64,000 nucleotides of DNA from Stenotrophomonas bentonitica. Its GTDB lineage: Bacteria > Pseudomonadota > Gammaproteobacteria > Xanthomonadales > Xanthomonadaceae. Under the pieces are notes generated by a model. It was given only the letters and a program-made list of their open reading frames with translations, was not told the origin of the DNA and did not search any database. Location of the stretch: contig NZ_PKQP01000007.1 in NCBI RefSeq assembly GCF_002887735.1, positions 124,001 to 188,000 on the forward strand, given 5' to 3'. A program made the position numbers and the translations under genes. Numbering within the stretch: the first letter of the stretch is position 1; each line of letters opens with the position of its first letter. Shown here in pieces: positions 40,870 to 48,471 of the stretch.

Positions 40870-41961
40870 TTACTTGAACTCGCTGGTCCAGTAGGCTTCG
40901 ATCTGGGTGACCAGCTCGGCCGGCAGCGGCACGTAGTGCAGTTCGTTGGCCTGGGCCTGGCCCTTCTCGAAGGCCCACTTGAAGAACGCCAGGGTGTCCT
41001 TGCTGCGCTGGGCATCCTTGGGCTGCTTGTGCATCAGCATGAAATTGGTGGCGGTGATCGGCCATGCCTGGTCGCCCGGGGCATTGGTGATGACCAGGTT
41101 GAAGTCCTTGGCGCTGGCCCAGTCGGCGCTGGCGGCTGCCGCGGCGAAGGTTTCCGCGCTCGGCTGCACCCAGTTGCCGGCGGCGTTCTGCATCGAGGCG
41201 TACGGCATGCCGTTCTGCAGCGCGTAGGCCAGTTCGACGTAGCCGATCGAGCCCTTGATCTGCTTCACGTACGAGGCCACGCCTTCGTTGCCCTTGCCAC
41301 CCACGCCGTCCGGCCACTGCACCGAGGTGCCTTCGCCGACCTTGCTCTTCCAGTCCGGGCTGACCTTGGAGAGGTAGTTGGAGAAGTTGAAGGTGGTGCC
41401 CGAGCCATCCGAACGGTGGACCAGGGTGATCTTGCCGTCGGGCAGCTTGACGCCCGGGTTGGCGGCGACGATGGCCGGGTCGTTCCAGGTCTTGACCTTG
41501 CCCAGGAAGATATCGGCCAGCAGGGCGCCGCTCAGGCGCAGCTTGCCGGCTTCCAGGCCGTCGATGTTGACCACCGGCACCACGCCACCGATCGCCGACG
41601 GGAACTGGCCGAGGCCGGCCTGGGCCAGCTCTTCGCTGCTCAGCGGCTTGTCGGAGGAACCGAAATCAACGGTGCCGGCCTTGATCTGGGCGATGCCACC
41701 ACCGGAACCGATCGACTGGTAGTTGATCTTGGCGCCGGTGGCGGCGTTGTAGTCGGCCGACCACTTGGACACCAGCGGGAAAATGAAGGAGGCACCGGCG
41801 CCGGAAATCTCGGCGGTCAGGCGATCGCCAGCGGCCGGAGCGGCAGCGGGCGCATCGGTGGCCGGCGCGGCGGCTTGGCCTTCAGCGCCCGGCTTGCATG
41901 CGGAAAGACCCAGCGCGATGGCCAGGGAAAGGGCGGCGATGCTGGCCGTGTGCAGTTTCAT
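40870..41961 (-). CDS. pstS: phosphate-binding lipoprotein PstS (copy 1)
   Basis: 363 residues. The signal peptide ends in a lipobox (LGLSACKPG) and is followed by an Ala/Pro linker, then the PstS fold: GAGASFIFPLVSKWSADYN, YQSIGSGGGIAQIKAGTVDFG (phosphate loop), VHRSDGSGTTFNFSNYL and WASAKDFNLVITN. It collects phosphate in the periplasm for PstCAB. It is about 20 residues longer than copy 2 because of the lipoprotein linker; copy 2 has an ordinary signal peptide. Its promoter probably lies at 42007-42043. Confidence 0.96.
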   Translation of the reverse strand: MKLHTASIAALSLAIALGLSACKPGAEGQAAAPATDAPAAAPAAGDRLTAEISGAGASFIFPLVSKWSADYNAATGAKINYQSIGSGGGIAQIKAGTVDFGSSDKPLSSEELAQAGLGQFPSAIGGVVPVVNIDGLEAGKLRLSGALLADIFLGKVKTWNDPAIVAANPGVKLPDGKITLVHRSDGSGTTFNFSNYLSKVSPDWKSKVGEGTSVQWPDGVGGKGNEGVASYVKQIKGSIGYVELAYALQNGMPYASMQNAAGNWVQPSAETFAAAAASADWASAKDFNLVITNAPGDQAWPITATNFMLMHKQPKDAQRSKDTLAFFKWAFEKGQAQANELHYVPLPAELVTQIEAYWTSEFK

Positions 41962-42006
41962 GCGTCACTCCATAGCGGGATAAGGGCCGGTCTTTCCGGC
42001 GACGCG

Positions 42007-42043
42007 ACTATGAAATGATGTTTTTGTTACAGCTTGATGACGC
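42007..42043 (-). promoter_or_regulatory. candidate Pho box and -10 of pstS copy 1
   Basis: On the minus strand GCGTCAT CAAG CTGTAAC (42043-42026) matches the two-half-site Pho box with 11-base spacing (five of seven each), followed after 13 bases by CATAGT (42012-42007) as a -10. About 45 bases then lead to the pstS ATG. The match is moderate. Confidence 0.45.
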
Positions 42044-42109
42044 CGTGACCGAGCGCACGCAAAGCCTTGCGGCACAAGGGTCGGGCATTTTGCGGCAGGC
42101 AACAAAAAG

Positions 42110-42171
42110 GCGCGGAACCTTGCGGTCCGCGCCCGATGGCGCCGGAAGGGGGAGAGAGGTCCCTCCGGCGC
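42110..42171. other. two hairpins in the pstS1-pstS2 gap
   Basis: Within the 303-base gap 41962-42264 lie GCGCGGAACCTTGCGGTCCGCGC (as a stem near 42110-42132) and a longer one with arms GGCGCCGG and CCGGCGCC (42138-42171). With the Pho box, a GTAG repeat and the hairpin after pstS2 they account for most of the gap; I see no gene. Confidence 0.5.
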
Positions 42172-42209
42172 CATTGCTCTGTCCGGTGGGTTGCGTCGGG
42201 GGCGACGCG

Positions 42210-42233
42210 TACCGACCAACGGTCGGCACCTAC
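42210..42233. repeat. single SMAG-like GTAG repeat
   Basis: ACCGACC AAC GGTCGGC ACCTAC in inverted orientation, between the two pstS genes. Confidence 0.6.
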
Positions 42234-42239
42234 CGGTAG

Positions 42240-42260
42240 GTCACCACCGTGGGTGGTGAC
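42240..42260 (-). terminator. hairpin after pstS copy 2
   Basis: GTCACCACC and GGTGGTGAC around GTG, five bases beyond the stop of the second pstS. No T-run, so termination would be inefficient and pstS1 could receive read-through. Confidence 0.5.
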
Positions 42261-42264
42261 TTCC

Positions 42265-43284
42265 TCAATACTTCAGGTTCTGCGACCAGTAGGTCTCGAT
42301 CTGCTTGACCAGGGTGTCCGGCAGCGGGACGTAGTCGAGCTGCTTGGCCTGCGCATCGCCGCTCTTGTAGATCCAGCGGAAGAATTCCTGGGTGGCCTTG
42401 GCGTTGGCGACGTTCTTGGGCTGCTTGCGGACCAGGATGAAGTTGGTGGCGGTGATCGGCCACGCATCGGCGCCCGGGGCGTTGGTCATGACCAGGTAGA
42501 AGTCCTTCGCGCTGGCCCAGTCGGCGCTGGCAGCAGCGGCGGCGAAGGAGGTGTCGCTCGGCAGCACGATCTTGCCCGAGGCGTTCTTCATCGCAGCGTA
42601 GGACATCTTGTTCTGCAGCGCGTAGGACAGTTCGACGTAGCCGATGCCGCCCTTGATCTGCTTCACGTAGGCGGCAACGCCTTCGTTGCCCTTGCCACCG
42701 ATGCCGACCGGCCACTGGACGGAGGTGCCTTCACCGACCTTGGTCTTCCACTCCGGGTTGACCTTGGAAAGGTAGTTGACGAAGTTGAAGGTGGTGCCCG
42801 AACCGTCCGAGCGGTGCACGACGGTGATCTTGCCGTCGGGCAGCTTCACGCCCGGGTTCAGCGCGGCGATCGCCGGGTCGTTCCAGGTCTTGATCTTGCC
42901 CAGGAAGATGTTCCCCAGGGTCGGGCCATCGAGCTTCAGCGCGCCCGGGGCGATGCCGGCCACGTTGATCACCGGGACCACGCCGCCGATGACCGACGGG
43001 AACTGGGCCAGGCCGGCGGCAGCCAGTTCTTCCGGCTTCAGCGGGGCATCGGAGGAGCCGAAATCAACGGTCGCGGCCTTGATCTGGGCGATACCACCAC
43101 CGGAACCGATGGACTGGTAGTTGACCTTCTTGCCGGTGGCAGTGCTGTAGTCGGCCGACCACTTGGACATGACCGGGTAGATGAACGAGGCGCCCGCGCC
43201 GGTCACATCGGCGGCGTTGGCGGCAAACACGGATGACGCGGCGAGGACGGCAACAGCGGCGCGCGACTTGAAGGCGTGGATCAC
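42265..43284 (-). CDS. pstS: phosphate-binding protein PstS (copy 2)
   Basis: 339 residues with a standard signal peptide (AVAVLAASSVFAANAADV), so a soluble periplasmic protein. The fold matches copy 1 closely: GAGASFIYPVMSKWSADYS, YQSIGSGGGIAQIKAATVDFG and VVHRSDGSGTTFNFVNYLS. Two PstS genes in series probably arose by duplication; they may differ in affinity or in lipid anchoring. The gene lies just downstream of a set of Pho-box-like half-sites and could be the first gene of the whole pst transcript. Confidence 0.95.
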   Translation of the reverse strand: MIHAFKSRAAVAVLAASSVFAANAADVTGAGASFIYPVMSKWSADYSTATGKKVNYQSIGSGGGIAQIKAATVDFGSSDAPLKPEELAAAGLAQFPSVIGGVVPVINVAGIAPGALKLDGPTLGNIFLGKIKTWNDPAIAALNPGVKLPDGKITVVHRSDGSGTTFNFVNYLSKVNPEWKTKVGEGTSVQWPVGIGGKGNEGVAAYVKQIKGGIGYVELSYALQNKMSYAAMKNASGKIVLPSDTSFAAAAASADWASAKDFYLVMTNAPGADAWPITATNFILVRKQPKNVANAKATQEFFRWIYKSGDAQAKQLDYVPLPDTLVKQIETYWSQNLKY

Positions 43285-43336
43285 GGGGTGGCTCCTGGGA
43301 TGGATGAAGGTGCGGGGTGTCCCGCCCGGTGCTCAT

Positions 43337-43390
43337 TCCATAACGGTTCGATGACAGCGCAGCGACTGTCATATGACCACCTCGTGACAC
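43337..43390 (-). promoter_or_regulatory. phased Pho-box half-sites and -10 upstream of pstS copy 2
   Basis: Read on the minus strand, four heptamers follow each other every 11 bases: GTGTCAC (43390), TGGTCAT (43379), CAGTCGC (43368) and CTGTCAT (43357). They match CTGTCAT at 5, 5, 4 and 7 positions. TATGGA (43342-43337) follows after eight bases as a -10. This is how two adjacent PhoB boxes look in strongly induced promoters. Confidence 0.6.
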
Positions 43391-43411
43391 GCCTTCCGGG
43401 CGGGGTGTCAC
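43384..43411 (-). terminator. hairpin at the end of the secreted-protein gene
   Basis: GTGACAC and GTGTCAC with GCC/GGC inside form a strong hairpin that overlaps the stop codon at 43408 and the first Pho half-site. No T-run follows. Confidence 0.45.
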
Positions 43412-44187
43412 AGCGGCTGCAGCGCCTCCGGGACCGCGTAGCGGCGGCCGTCGAAGCGCAGCACGCGGCGCTCGCCCTCCACTGGCGTGTCCTGGTCGCG
43501 GCAGGTGTCCCCGTCCATCCAGCTGTGCGTGGTGACCCGCCGCTCGCGCAGGATGAGATCGGCCAAGCCGTGTTTGCCTTTGGGCCCAACGGCCACGGTG
43601 CGCGTTACGTCGGTGGAGTCGCCGGCGCAGCGGGTGTCCCACTCGGCCTGGAAACGACCCAACACCATCGGTGGGCCGAGCGTGCGCAGCGTGTCTGCCT
43701 GCACCGCCAGCAGATGCAATTGTTCTTCGCTGAACGGATTGGGCCCGGAGCCATTGCGGCGCTGCACGCGCAGGCCGAAGGCTAGGGTGTCCGGCGCAAG
43801 CTGGTAGCGCGCAGTATCCAGGTGCATGCCGTCGTAGAAGATCGCATCGCTGTCGAGTGCGCCGGACAGCACCGTCCAAGCGCGCGTGGCGAGGGTGTCG
43901 GAATCGATTACCAACACCTCCACGTCGCCATCGCGGGCGTCGTTGTCGCCACCGTCGCGCCAGACCGGCGTGGCCACCAAGGTCAGCTCGGGGCGTGCCG
44001 GCCATCGGCGGCAGACGCTGGCGGCGGTGTCGCGGGTATAGCCGAGGCGGTCGGGCAGCGCATTGTCCGCCCGCACCACGTAGGCCTCCTCAGCGGCCGC
44101 CTGGGCGTCATGGCAGTCCTGCGCCTGGGCGGGCAGGGCGGCGGCACTGCACGCGGCGGCCAGCAACAGCGGGAGGGCGATACGCAT
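43408..44187 (-). CDS. secreted protein of unknown function in the phosphate block
   Basis: 259 residues from the ATG that gives a clean signal peptide (MRIALPLLLAAACSAAALPA then QAQD). The mature part has several Cys (DCHDAQ, SVCRRWP, DTRCAGDS, GDTCRDQD), suggesting disulfides, and no motif I recognise. The frame is open 33 codons upstream, which would bury the signal peptide, so that start is rejected. Its place between oprP and pstS suggests a link to phosphate starvation, but that is context only. Confidence 0.72.
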   Translation of the reverse strand: MRIALPLLLAAACSAAALPAQAQDCHDAQAAAEEAYVVRADNALPDRLGYTRDTAASVCRRWPARPELTLVATPVWRDGGDNDARDGDVEVLVIDSDTLATRAWTVLSGALDSDAIFYDGMHLDTARYQLAPDTLAFGLRVQRRNGSGPNPFSEEQLHLLAVQADTLRTLGPPMVLGRFQAEWDTRCAGDSTDVTRTVAVGPKGKHGLADLILRERRVTTHSWMDGDTCRDQDTPVEGERRVLRFDGRRYAVPEALQPL

Positions 44188-44248
44188 CGGGTTCCATCCA
44201 TGGGGCAAAGGGCGCACAGCATACGCGCGCATACCGGCGCGCGGGCAC

Positions 44249-44277
44249 GAAAAAGGCGCAGCCGAAGCTGCGCCTTT
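44249..44277 (-). terminator. terminator of the phosphate porin gene
   Basis: On the minus strand AAAGGCGCAGC TTCG GCTGCGCCTTT and further T: eleven-base arms with a UUCG loop, about 25 bases after the stop. Confidence 0.9.
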
Positions 44278-44300
44278 GTGTGTCACGCGTGTTGCAGGGC

Positions 44301-45512
44301 TTACCAGAAGAACTGCAGGCGCGCTTCGAGGATGTTCGGGTCGTCGTTGACGAACGTGCGCGCGGTCGAGCTGTACTTCTTGCTGTCCACCATCACGTAG
44401 TTCAGCGCGAATTTGGTGTTGGAGCGCCAGTAGTAGTTCACGCCCACGGTCCAGATGTCCATCTTGCCGCCCAGCACGCCATCGACGATCGGCGGGCGAC
44501 CGGCCACCGGATTCGCGTTCAGGTTACCGTCGTTGAGATCCATGTGGTCGTAACGCGCACCCAGCTGCCACATGCCGCGGCCCGGTTCGTCCGGCAGGCC
44601 GGTGGTCGGGGTACCGCCCTTGTAGCCCCAGGTCTCGCCGCTGATGTTCCACAGGCCGCTGACGTAGTAGCCGTCGCTGCTGTAGTTGTCGTGCGAGTAA
44701 CGCTTGGCCTTGCTGGTGTAGTACTCGGCCTGGGCCTTGAACGGGCCACCGATGTACATCGCTTCGGCACCGATCGTGCTGACGCGGTCGGTATCGACCA
44801 GGTTGCCGCTGTCGACCAGGCGCGCGGTGGCCAGGTCGGCGTTCGGACGGGCGCGCACGCGCAGGGTGTCGGCGTCGGTGTCGTAGTCCACATAGCTCAG
44901 GCCGAAGTGCAGGACCTGGCCCTTGTCATTGATCGGGGCCCAGGTACCACGCGCGCCGTAGCCGCTGCCGTGTGCCAGGTTGCGGGTCAGCTCGCGGCCG
45001 AAGGCGCTGGCGGTGACGGACCAGTTGTTGTCACCGATGCTGTAGGCGCCACCGAGGCGGCGGGCCACGGCGTAGGTGTTGGTGACCGCGGCCTTGGAGA
45101 TGAAGTCGTTGTTCTTGGTGCTGGAGAGTTCTTCCAGGCTGTTGGGCTGCTTGAACTGGCCGAACTGCACGAAGTGGTTGGCGTTGCCGGCCAGCTTGTA
45201 CTTCAGGTTGGTGTCCAGGAACTTGTCGGCCTTGGCGTCGTAGCCCACCACCCATTCCACGTTGCCCGGGCCCTTGCCCTTGAGCACCAGCTCGGCGCGG
45301 CGCAGCTCGAATTCGCTGTTCTTGCCGTTGCCGGCATCACCGCCGTTGAGGTCGGTCACATCGTTGTCGAACCAGTTGCCGTCGGCCTGGACCAGGCCCT
45401 CGAACGTGATTTCCGAACCGCCGATCACATCGATGGCCACTTCAGCGTGAGCGGCCGGAACGAACAGCGCAGCCGCCACGGCCGCAGTAAGAAGTTGGCG
45501 ATGCAGTTTCAT
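44301..45512 (-). CDS. oprP: OprP/OprO-type phosphate-selective porin
   Basis: 403 residues. A signal peptide (LLTAAVAAALFVPAAHAE) is followed by a 16-strand outer-membrane barrel: alternating hydrophobic strands, FELRRAELVLKGKGPGNVEWVVGYD, NHFVQFGQFKQPNSLEELSSTKNNDFI, WQLGARYDHMDLNDGNLN, and a terminal aromatic strand ending in RLQFFW. This is the OprO/OprP (Porin_O_P) family, which passes phosphate or polyphosphate through the outer membrane. Context beside pst supports a phosphate role. The frame is open 27 codons upstream without a signal; the ATG at 45512 is used. Confidence 0.9.
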   Translation of the reverse strand: MKLHRQLLTAAVAAALFVPAAHAEVAIDVIGGSEITFEGLVQADGNWFDNDVTDLNGGDAGNGKNSEFELRRAELVLKGKGPGNVEWVVGYDAKADKFLDTNLKYKLAGNANHFVQFGQFKQPNSLEELSSTKNNDFISKAAVTNTYAVARRLGGAYSIGDNNWSVTASAFGRELTRNLAHGSGYGARGTWAPINDKGQVLHFGLSYVDYDTDADTLRVRARPNADLATARLVDSGNLVDTDRVSTIGAEAMYIGGPFKAQAEYYTSKAKRYSHDNYSSDGYYVSGLWNISGETWGYKGGTPTTGLPDEPGRGMWQLGARYDHMDLNDGNLNANPVAGRPPIVDGVLGGKMDIWTVGVNYYWRSNTKFALNYVMVDSKKYSSTARTFVNDDPNILEARLQFFW

Positions 45513-45576
45513 GGAAGGAGCCTTGCAGGCAGGTGGGAAGATGCTGCGCAGGCTAATTAGTGAAGATTGCGTAAAT

Positions 45577-45593
45577 GTGACAGTTTCAGACAA
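45577..45593 (-). promoter_or_regulatory. weak Pho-box-like site before the porin gene
   Basis: Minus-strand TTGTCTG AAA CTGTCAC: the second heptamer matches well (six of seven), the first poorly, and the spacing is one base short. TAATTA lies downstream but too far for a standard Pho promoter. The remainder of the 180-base gap to nth shows nothing clear. Confidence 0.3.
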
Positions 45594-45692
45594 ACCGTCA
45601 TCGCCCGCATCCCAAGCGGCGTCAGGGGCTGCTATTGATGCCCGGCGCAGATGACCGCCGGGTTGCGCCCATATGGCAGTCGCGTGCCCCGT

Positions 45693-46367
45693 TCAGGCGG
45701 CGGTTTTCTCCTTGAATCGGCACAGGTCGCGGATCACGCATTGCGGGCAGTCCGGCTTGCGTGCTTTGCACACATAGCGGCCGTGCAGGATCAGCCAGTG
45801 GTGCGCATCGAGCAGGAACTCGGCGGGGATCACCTTGACCAGCAGATCCTCCACCGCGCGCACATCCTTGCCCGGTGCCAGGCCGGTGCGGTTGGACACG
45901 CGGAAGATGTGGGTGTCCACCGCCATCACCGGCTCACCGAAGGCGGTGTTGAGCACCACGTTGGCGGTCTTGCGACCGACACCGGGCAGCGCTTCGAGTG
46001 CGGCGCGATCACGCGGCACCTCGCCGCCGTGCTGGCTGACCAGCATCGCGCAGGCGGCGATCACGTTCTTGGCTTTCGCGTTGTACAGGCCGATCGTGGC
46101 GATGTACTTCTTCAGGCCGTCCTCACCGAGCGCCAGGATCGCCTGCGGCGTGTTGGCGACCGGAAACAGCTTGCGCGTGGCTTTGTTGACGCCCACGTCG
46201 GTGGCCTGCGCGGACAGCGTCACCGCCACCAGCAGTTCGAACGGGGTGCTGTACTCCAGTTCGGTCTTTGGGTGCGGGTTGAGTTCGCGCAGGCGCGTGA
46301 ACATTTCGATCACGTCGGCCTTGGGCATGCGTGCGGTGCGTGCGGCGGTTTTCTTCATCGTTGCCAT
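45693..46367 (-). CDS. nth: endonuclease III
   Basis: 224 residues. A DNA glycosylase and AP lyase for oxidised pyrimidines. The helix-hairpin-helix reads LEALPGVGRKTANVVL with the catalytic Lys, the following MAVDTHIFRVSNRTGL has the catalytic Asp, and the iron-sulfur cluster ligands are in CKARKPDCPQCVIRDLC (C-x6-C-x2-C-x5-C). It begins on the last base of the upstream small gene, so the two are coupled. Confidence 0.97.
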   Translation of the reverse strand: MATMKKTAARTARMPKADVIEMFTRLRELNPHPKTELEYSTPFELLVAVTLSAQATDVGVNKATRKLFPVANTPQAILALGEDGLKKYIATIGLYNAKAKNVIAACAMLVSQHGGEVPRDRAALEALPGVGRKTANVVLNTAFGEPVMAVDTHIFRVSNRTGLAPGKDVRAVEDLLVKVIPAEFLLDAHHWLILHGRYVCKARKPDCPQCVIRDLCRFKEKTAA

Positions 46368-46729
46368 CAGGACGTGCGGCCAGCGGCCTTGGCCTTGGCG
46401 CGCGCGAGGATCGCGGCGGCGGCAGAGGGCAGGGCAGGCTTCTGGATCTCGGGAGTGGGGGGCGGTGCACGGCGCGCATCGCGTTCGGCGGCACGGCGCG
46501 CGAGCCGCTGCTGGCGCTGACGGTAGCGTTCGCGTGCGGCCCAGGCCCGTTGCAGCTGCTGCTGCGCCTGCTGCAGGCGCTGCGGCAGGTCGGGATGACC
46601 GGGCAGCAGCTGTGCGTCGCCCGGGTGCGGAACGTAGTCCATCAGCCCGGCGTCCAGCGCGGCGTCCCAGTGATCATCGAGCACGAGCGCCAGCAACTGC
46701 GCCGGCGAAACGGTAGGGGGAGGCGACAT
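46367..46729 (-). CDS. small protein of unknown function upstream of nth
   Basis: 120 residues. A first half of mixed composition (AQLLALVLDDHWDAALDAGL, YVPHPGDAQLLPGHPDLP) leads into a long Gln/Arg-rich helix (QQAQQQLQRAWAARERYRQR) and an Ala/Pro tail; probably a coiled coil that may bind nucleic acid. No motif recognised. Tight packing with the crotonase gene upstream (three bases) and nth downstream (one-base overlap) supports it as a real gene. Confidence 0.7.
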   Translation of the reverse strand: MSPPPTVSPAQLLALVLDDHWDAALDAGLMDYVPHPGDAQLLPGHPDLPQRLQQAQQQLQRAWAARERYRQRQQRLARRAAERDARRAPPPTPEIQKPALPSAAAAILARAKAKAAGRTS

Positions 46730-46732
46730 GGC

Positions 46733-47515
46733 TCAGCGGTTCTGGAATACCGGTGGGCGGCGCGCCAGGAATGCGTTGGTCCCTTCGCGCATGTCCTCGG
46801 TGGCGAACATCAGGCCGAATTGCGCGCTCTCGTACTCCAGGCCCTCGCCCAGCGGGCACTCACCGCCGATGTGGATCGCATCCAGGATGCCGCGCAGTGC
46901 CAGCGGCGCGGCCGAGGCCAACTGCGACGCGATGGTCTGGACCCGCGCATCGAGCTCCGCGGCGGGGACGACCTCGTTGACGATGCCCAGTTGCGCGGCA
47001 CGGGCCGCAGTGATCGGGGTGCCCAGCAGGCACAGCTCCAGCGCGGCAGCGCGGCCGCACAGGCGCAGCAGCCGCTGGCTGCCGCCGAAACCGGGAATCA
47101 GGCCCAGGTTGACCTCCGGCTGGCCGACCTTGGCGGTCTCCGCCGCCACCCGCAGGTGGCAGGCCATGGCCAGTTCCAGGCCGCCGCCCAGCGCAAATCC
47201 GTTGATCTTGCCGATCACCGGCTTGGGCATGCGCTCGATGCGGCGCATCAGCCCTTGGCCGAGCAGGGAGAAATCACGACCCTGAACCGCGCTCAGGCCG
47301 TTCATTTCGGCGATGTCGGCACCGGCGACGAACGCTTTGGGACCGGCGCCGGTCAGCACCACCACCCGCACCGCAGGGTCGGCAGCGGCCTCGGCGAAGG
47401 CCGTATCCAGGGCTTCCAGCGTCGCCCGGTTGAGGGCGTTGAGTTTGTCCGGGCGGTTGACCCTCACAGTGCGTACGGCACCATCGTCCATAATCGCGAT
47501 AAGGGCGTCGGCCAC
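46733..47515 (-). CDS. enoyl-CoA hydratase/isomerase family protein
   Basis: 260 residues, crotonase fold. The oxyanion-hole segments are KAFVAGADIAEMNGL and INGFALGGGLELAMACHLRVAAE, and the second catalytic Glu region is KVGQPEVNLGLIPGFGGSQRL, with Glu at both positions of hydratases, so real enoyl-CoA hydratase activity in fatty-acid oxidation is likely. It is the first gene of the crotonase, small protein, nth set. Confidence 0.92.
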   Translation of the reverse strand: MADALIAIMDDGAVRTVRVNRPDKLNALNRATLEALDTAFAEAAADPAVRVVVLTGAGPKAFVAGADIAEMNGLSAVQGRDFSLLGQGLMRRIERMPKPVIGKINGFALGGGLELAMACHLRVAAETAKVGQPEVNLGLIPGFGGSQRLLRLCGRAAALELCLLGTPITAARAAQLGIVNEVVPAAELDARVQTIASQLASAAPLALRGILDAIHIGGECPLGEGLEYESAQFGLMFATEDMREGTNAFLARRPPVFQNR

Positions 47516-47682
47516 GGCAGGACTCCTGAAAACGTTAAAAAAAAGTGATGTTGAACTCTTGAAACGAAGTCAGGTCAGAGCCTGCGTCGTTAGTGGCGGT
47601 TCAACGTTGCGGCGGCTATCCTAACCCGTCGCCTCAGGGCGGCCCAACGCGTCCTGAGTTACCACCCCTGGAGAAAAGTTTG

Positions 47683-48384
47683 ATGAAGTTGCGTTCTATC
47701 GCGGTCGCCGTCGCGGCCCTGGCCCTGACGGGCAATGCCTTCGCCCAGGACACCTCGTCCGAAAAGGGCAAGCTGAGCTATTACTTCGGTTACGACTACG
47801 GCAACAACCTGGCTGAACTCACCGCACGCGGCGAGCAGCTGGACATCAACTCGGTGGTGAAGGGCCTGCAGGATGCCTACGCCAAGAAGCAGCCGTCGAT
47901 CACGGCCGAGCAGTTGAAGCCCGCCGTCGAAGCCTTCCAGAAGCGTGAGCAGGGTCGTGCGCAGGCCGCCAAGGCCGAGTACGACAAGGCTGCCGCCGAG
48001 AACAAGACCAAGAGCACCCAGTTCCTGGCCACCAACAAGGCCAAGGCCGGCGTGCAGTCGCTTCCGAGCGGCGTGCAGTACCGCGTGATCGAAGCCGGCA
48101 AGGGTGCCAAGCCGACCCAGGCCAGCACGGTGCAGCTGGAAGTGGCCGGTCCGTACCCGTTCGGCACCCGTCCGGCCGAAGCGCGTCCGGCCCAGCAGAT
48201 CCCGGGCATCAAGGTCAGCGAAGTCGAAATGAAGGCCATGCGTGAAGCCCTGCTGCAGATGCCGGCCGGTTCGAAGTGGGAAGTGACGCTGCCGCCGGAA
48301 CAGGCCTATGGTGCCGATCCGCGCACGCCGTTCCCGCCGAACGTTGCGGTGCAGTTCGAAATCAAGCTCGTCAGCGTCAAGTAA
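47683..48384 (+). CDS. FKBP-type protein with degenerate PPIase domain
   Basis: 233 residues. A signal peptide (VAVAALALTGNAFAQD) and a helical N-terminal dimer domain (FKBP_N: YYFGYDYGNNLAELTARGEQLDINSVVKGL) precede a C-terminal FKBP domain. The FKBP start (LPSGVQYRVIEAGKGAKPT) and end (MPAGSKWEVTLPPEQAYG ... VQFEIKLVSVK) are clear, but the middle is shortened: the conserved Tyr, the DGTVFDSS-like active-site loop and the IPGW Trp are missing. It is probably a periplasmic chaperone without proline isomerase activity. The start follows CTGGAGAAAAG. Confidence 0.88.
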   Translation: MKLRSIAVAVAALALTGNAFAQDTSSEKGKLSYYFGYDYGNNLAELTARGEQLDINSVVKGLQDAYAKKQPSITAEQLKPAVEAFQKREQGRAQAAKAEYDKAAAENKTKSTQFLATNKAKAGVQSLPSGVQYRVIEAGKGAKPTQASTVQLEVAGPYPFGTRPAEARPAQQIPGIKVSEVEMKAMREALLQMPAGSKWEVTLPPEQAYGADPRTPFPPNVAVQFEIKLVSVK

Positions 48385-48400
48385 TTTCCGCAACATCAAG

Positions 48401-48432
48401 AACGCGCCGGTGGCAACACCGGCGCGTTTTTC
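48401..48432 (+). terminator. terminator of the FKBP gene
   Basis: AACGCGCCGGTG GCAA CACCGGCGCGTT followed by TTT, 16 bases after the stop. A twelve-base stem, very stable. Confidence 0.92.
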
Positions 48433-48471
48433 GTTTCCGTGCATTCGCGCTACTGTTGACCGGTGCAATCG

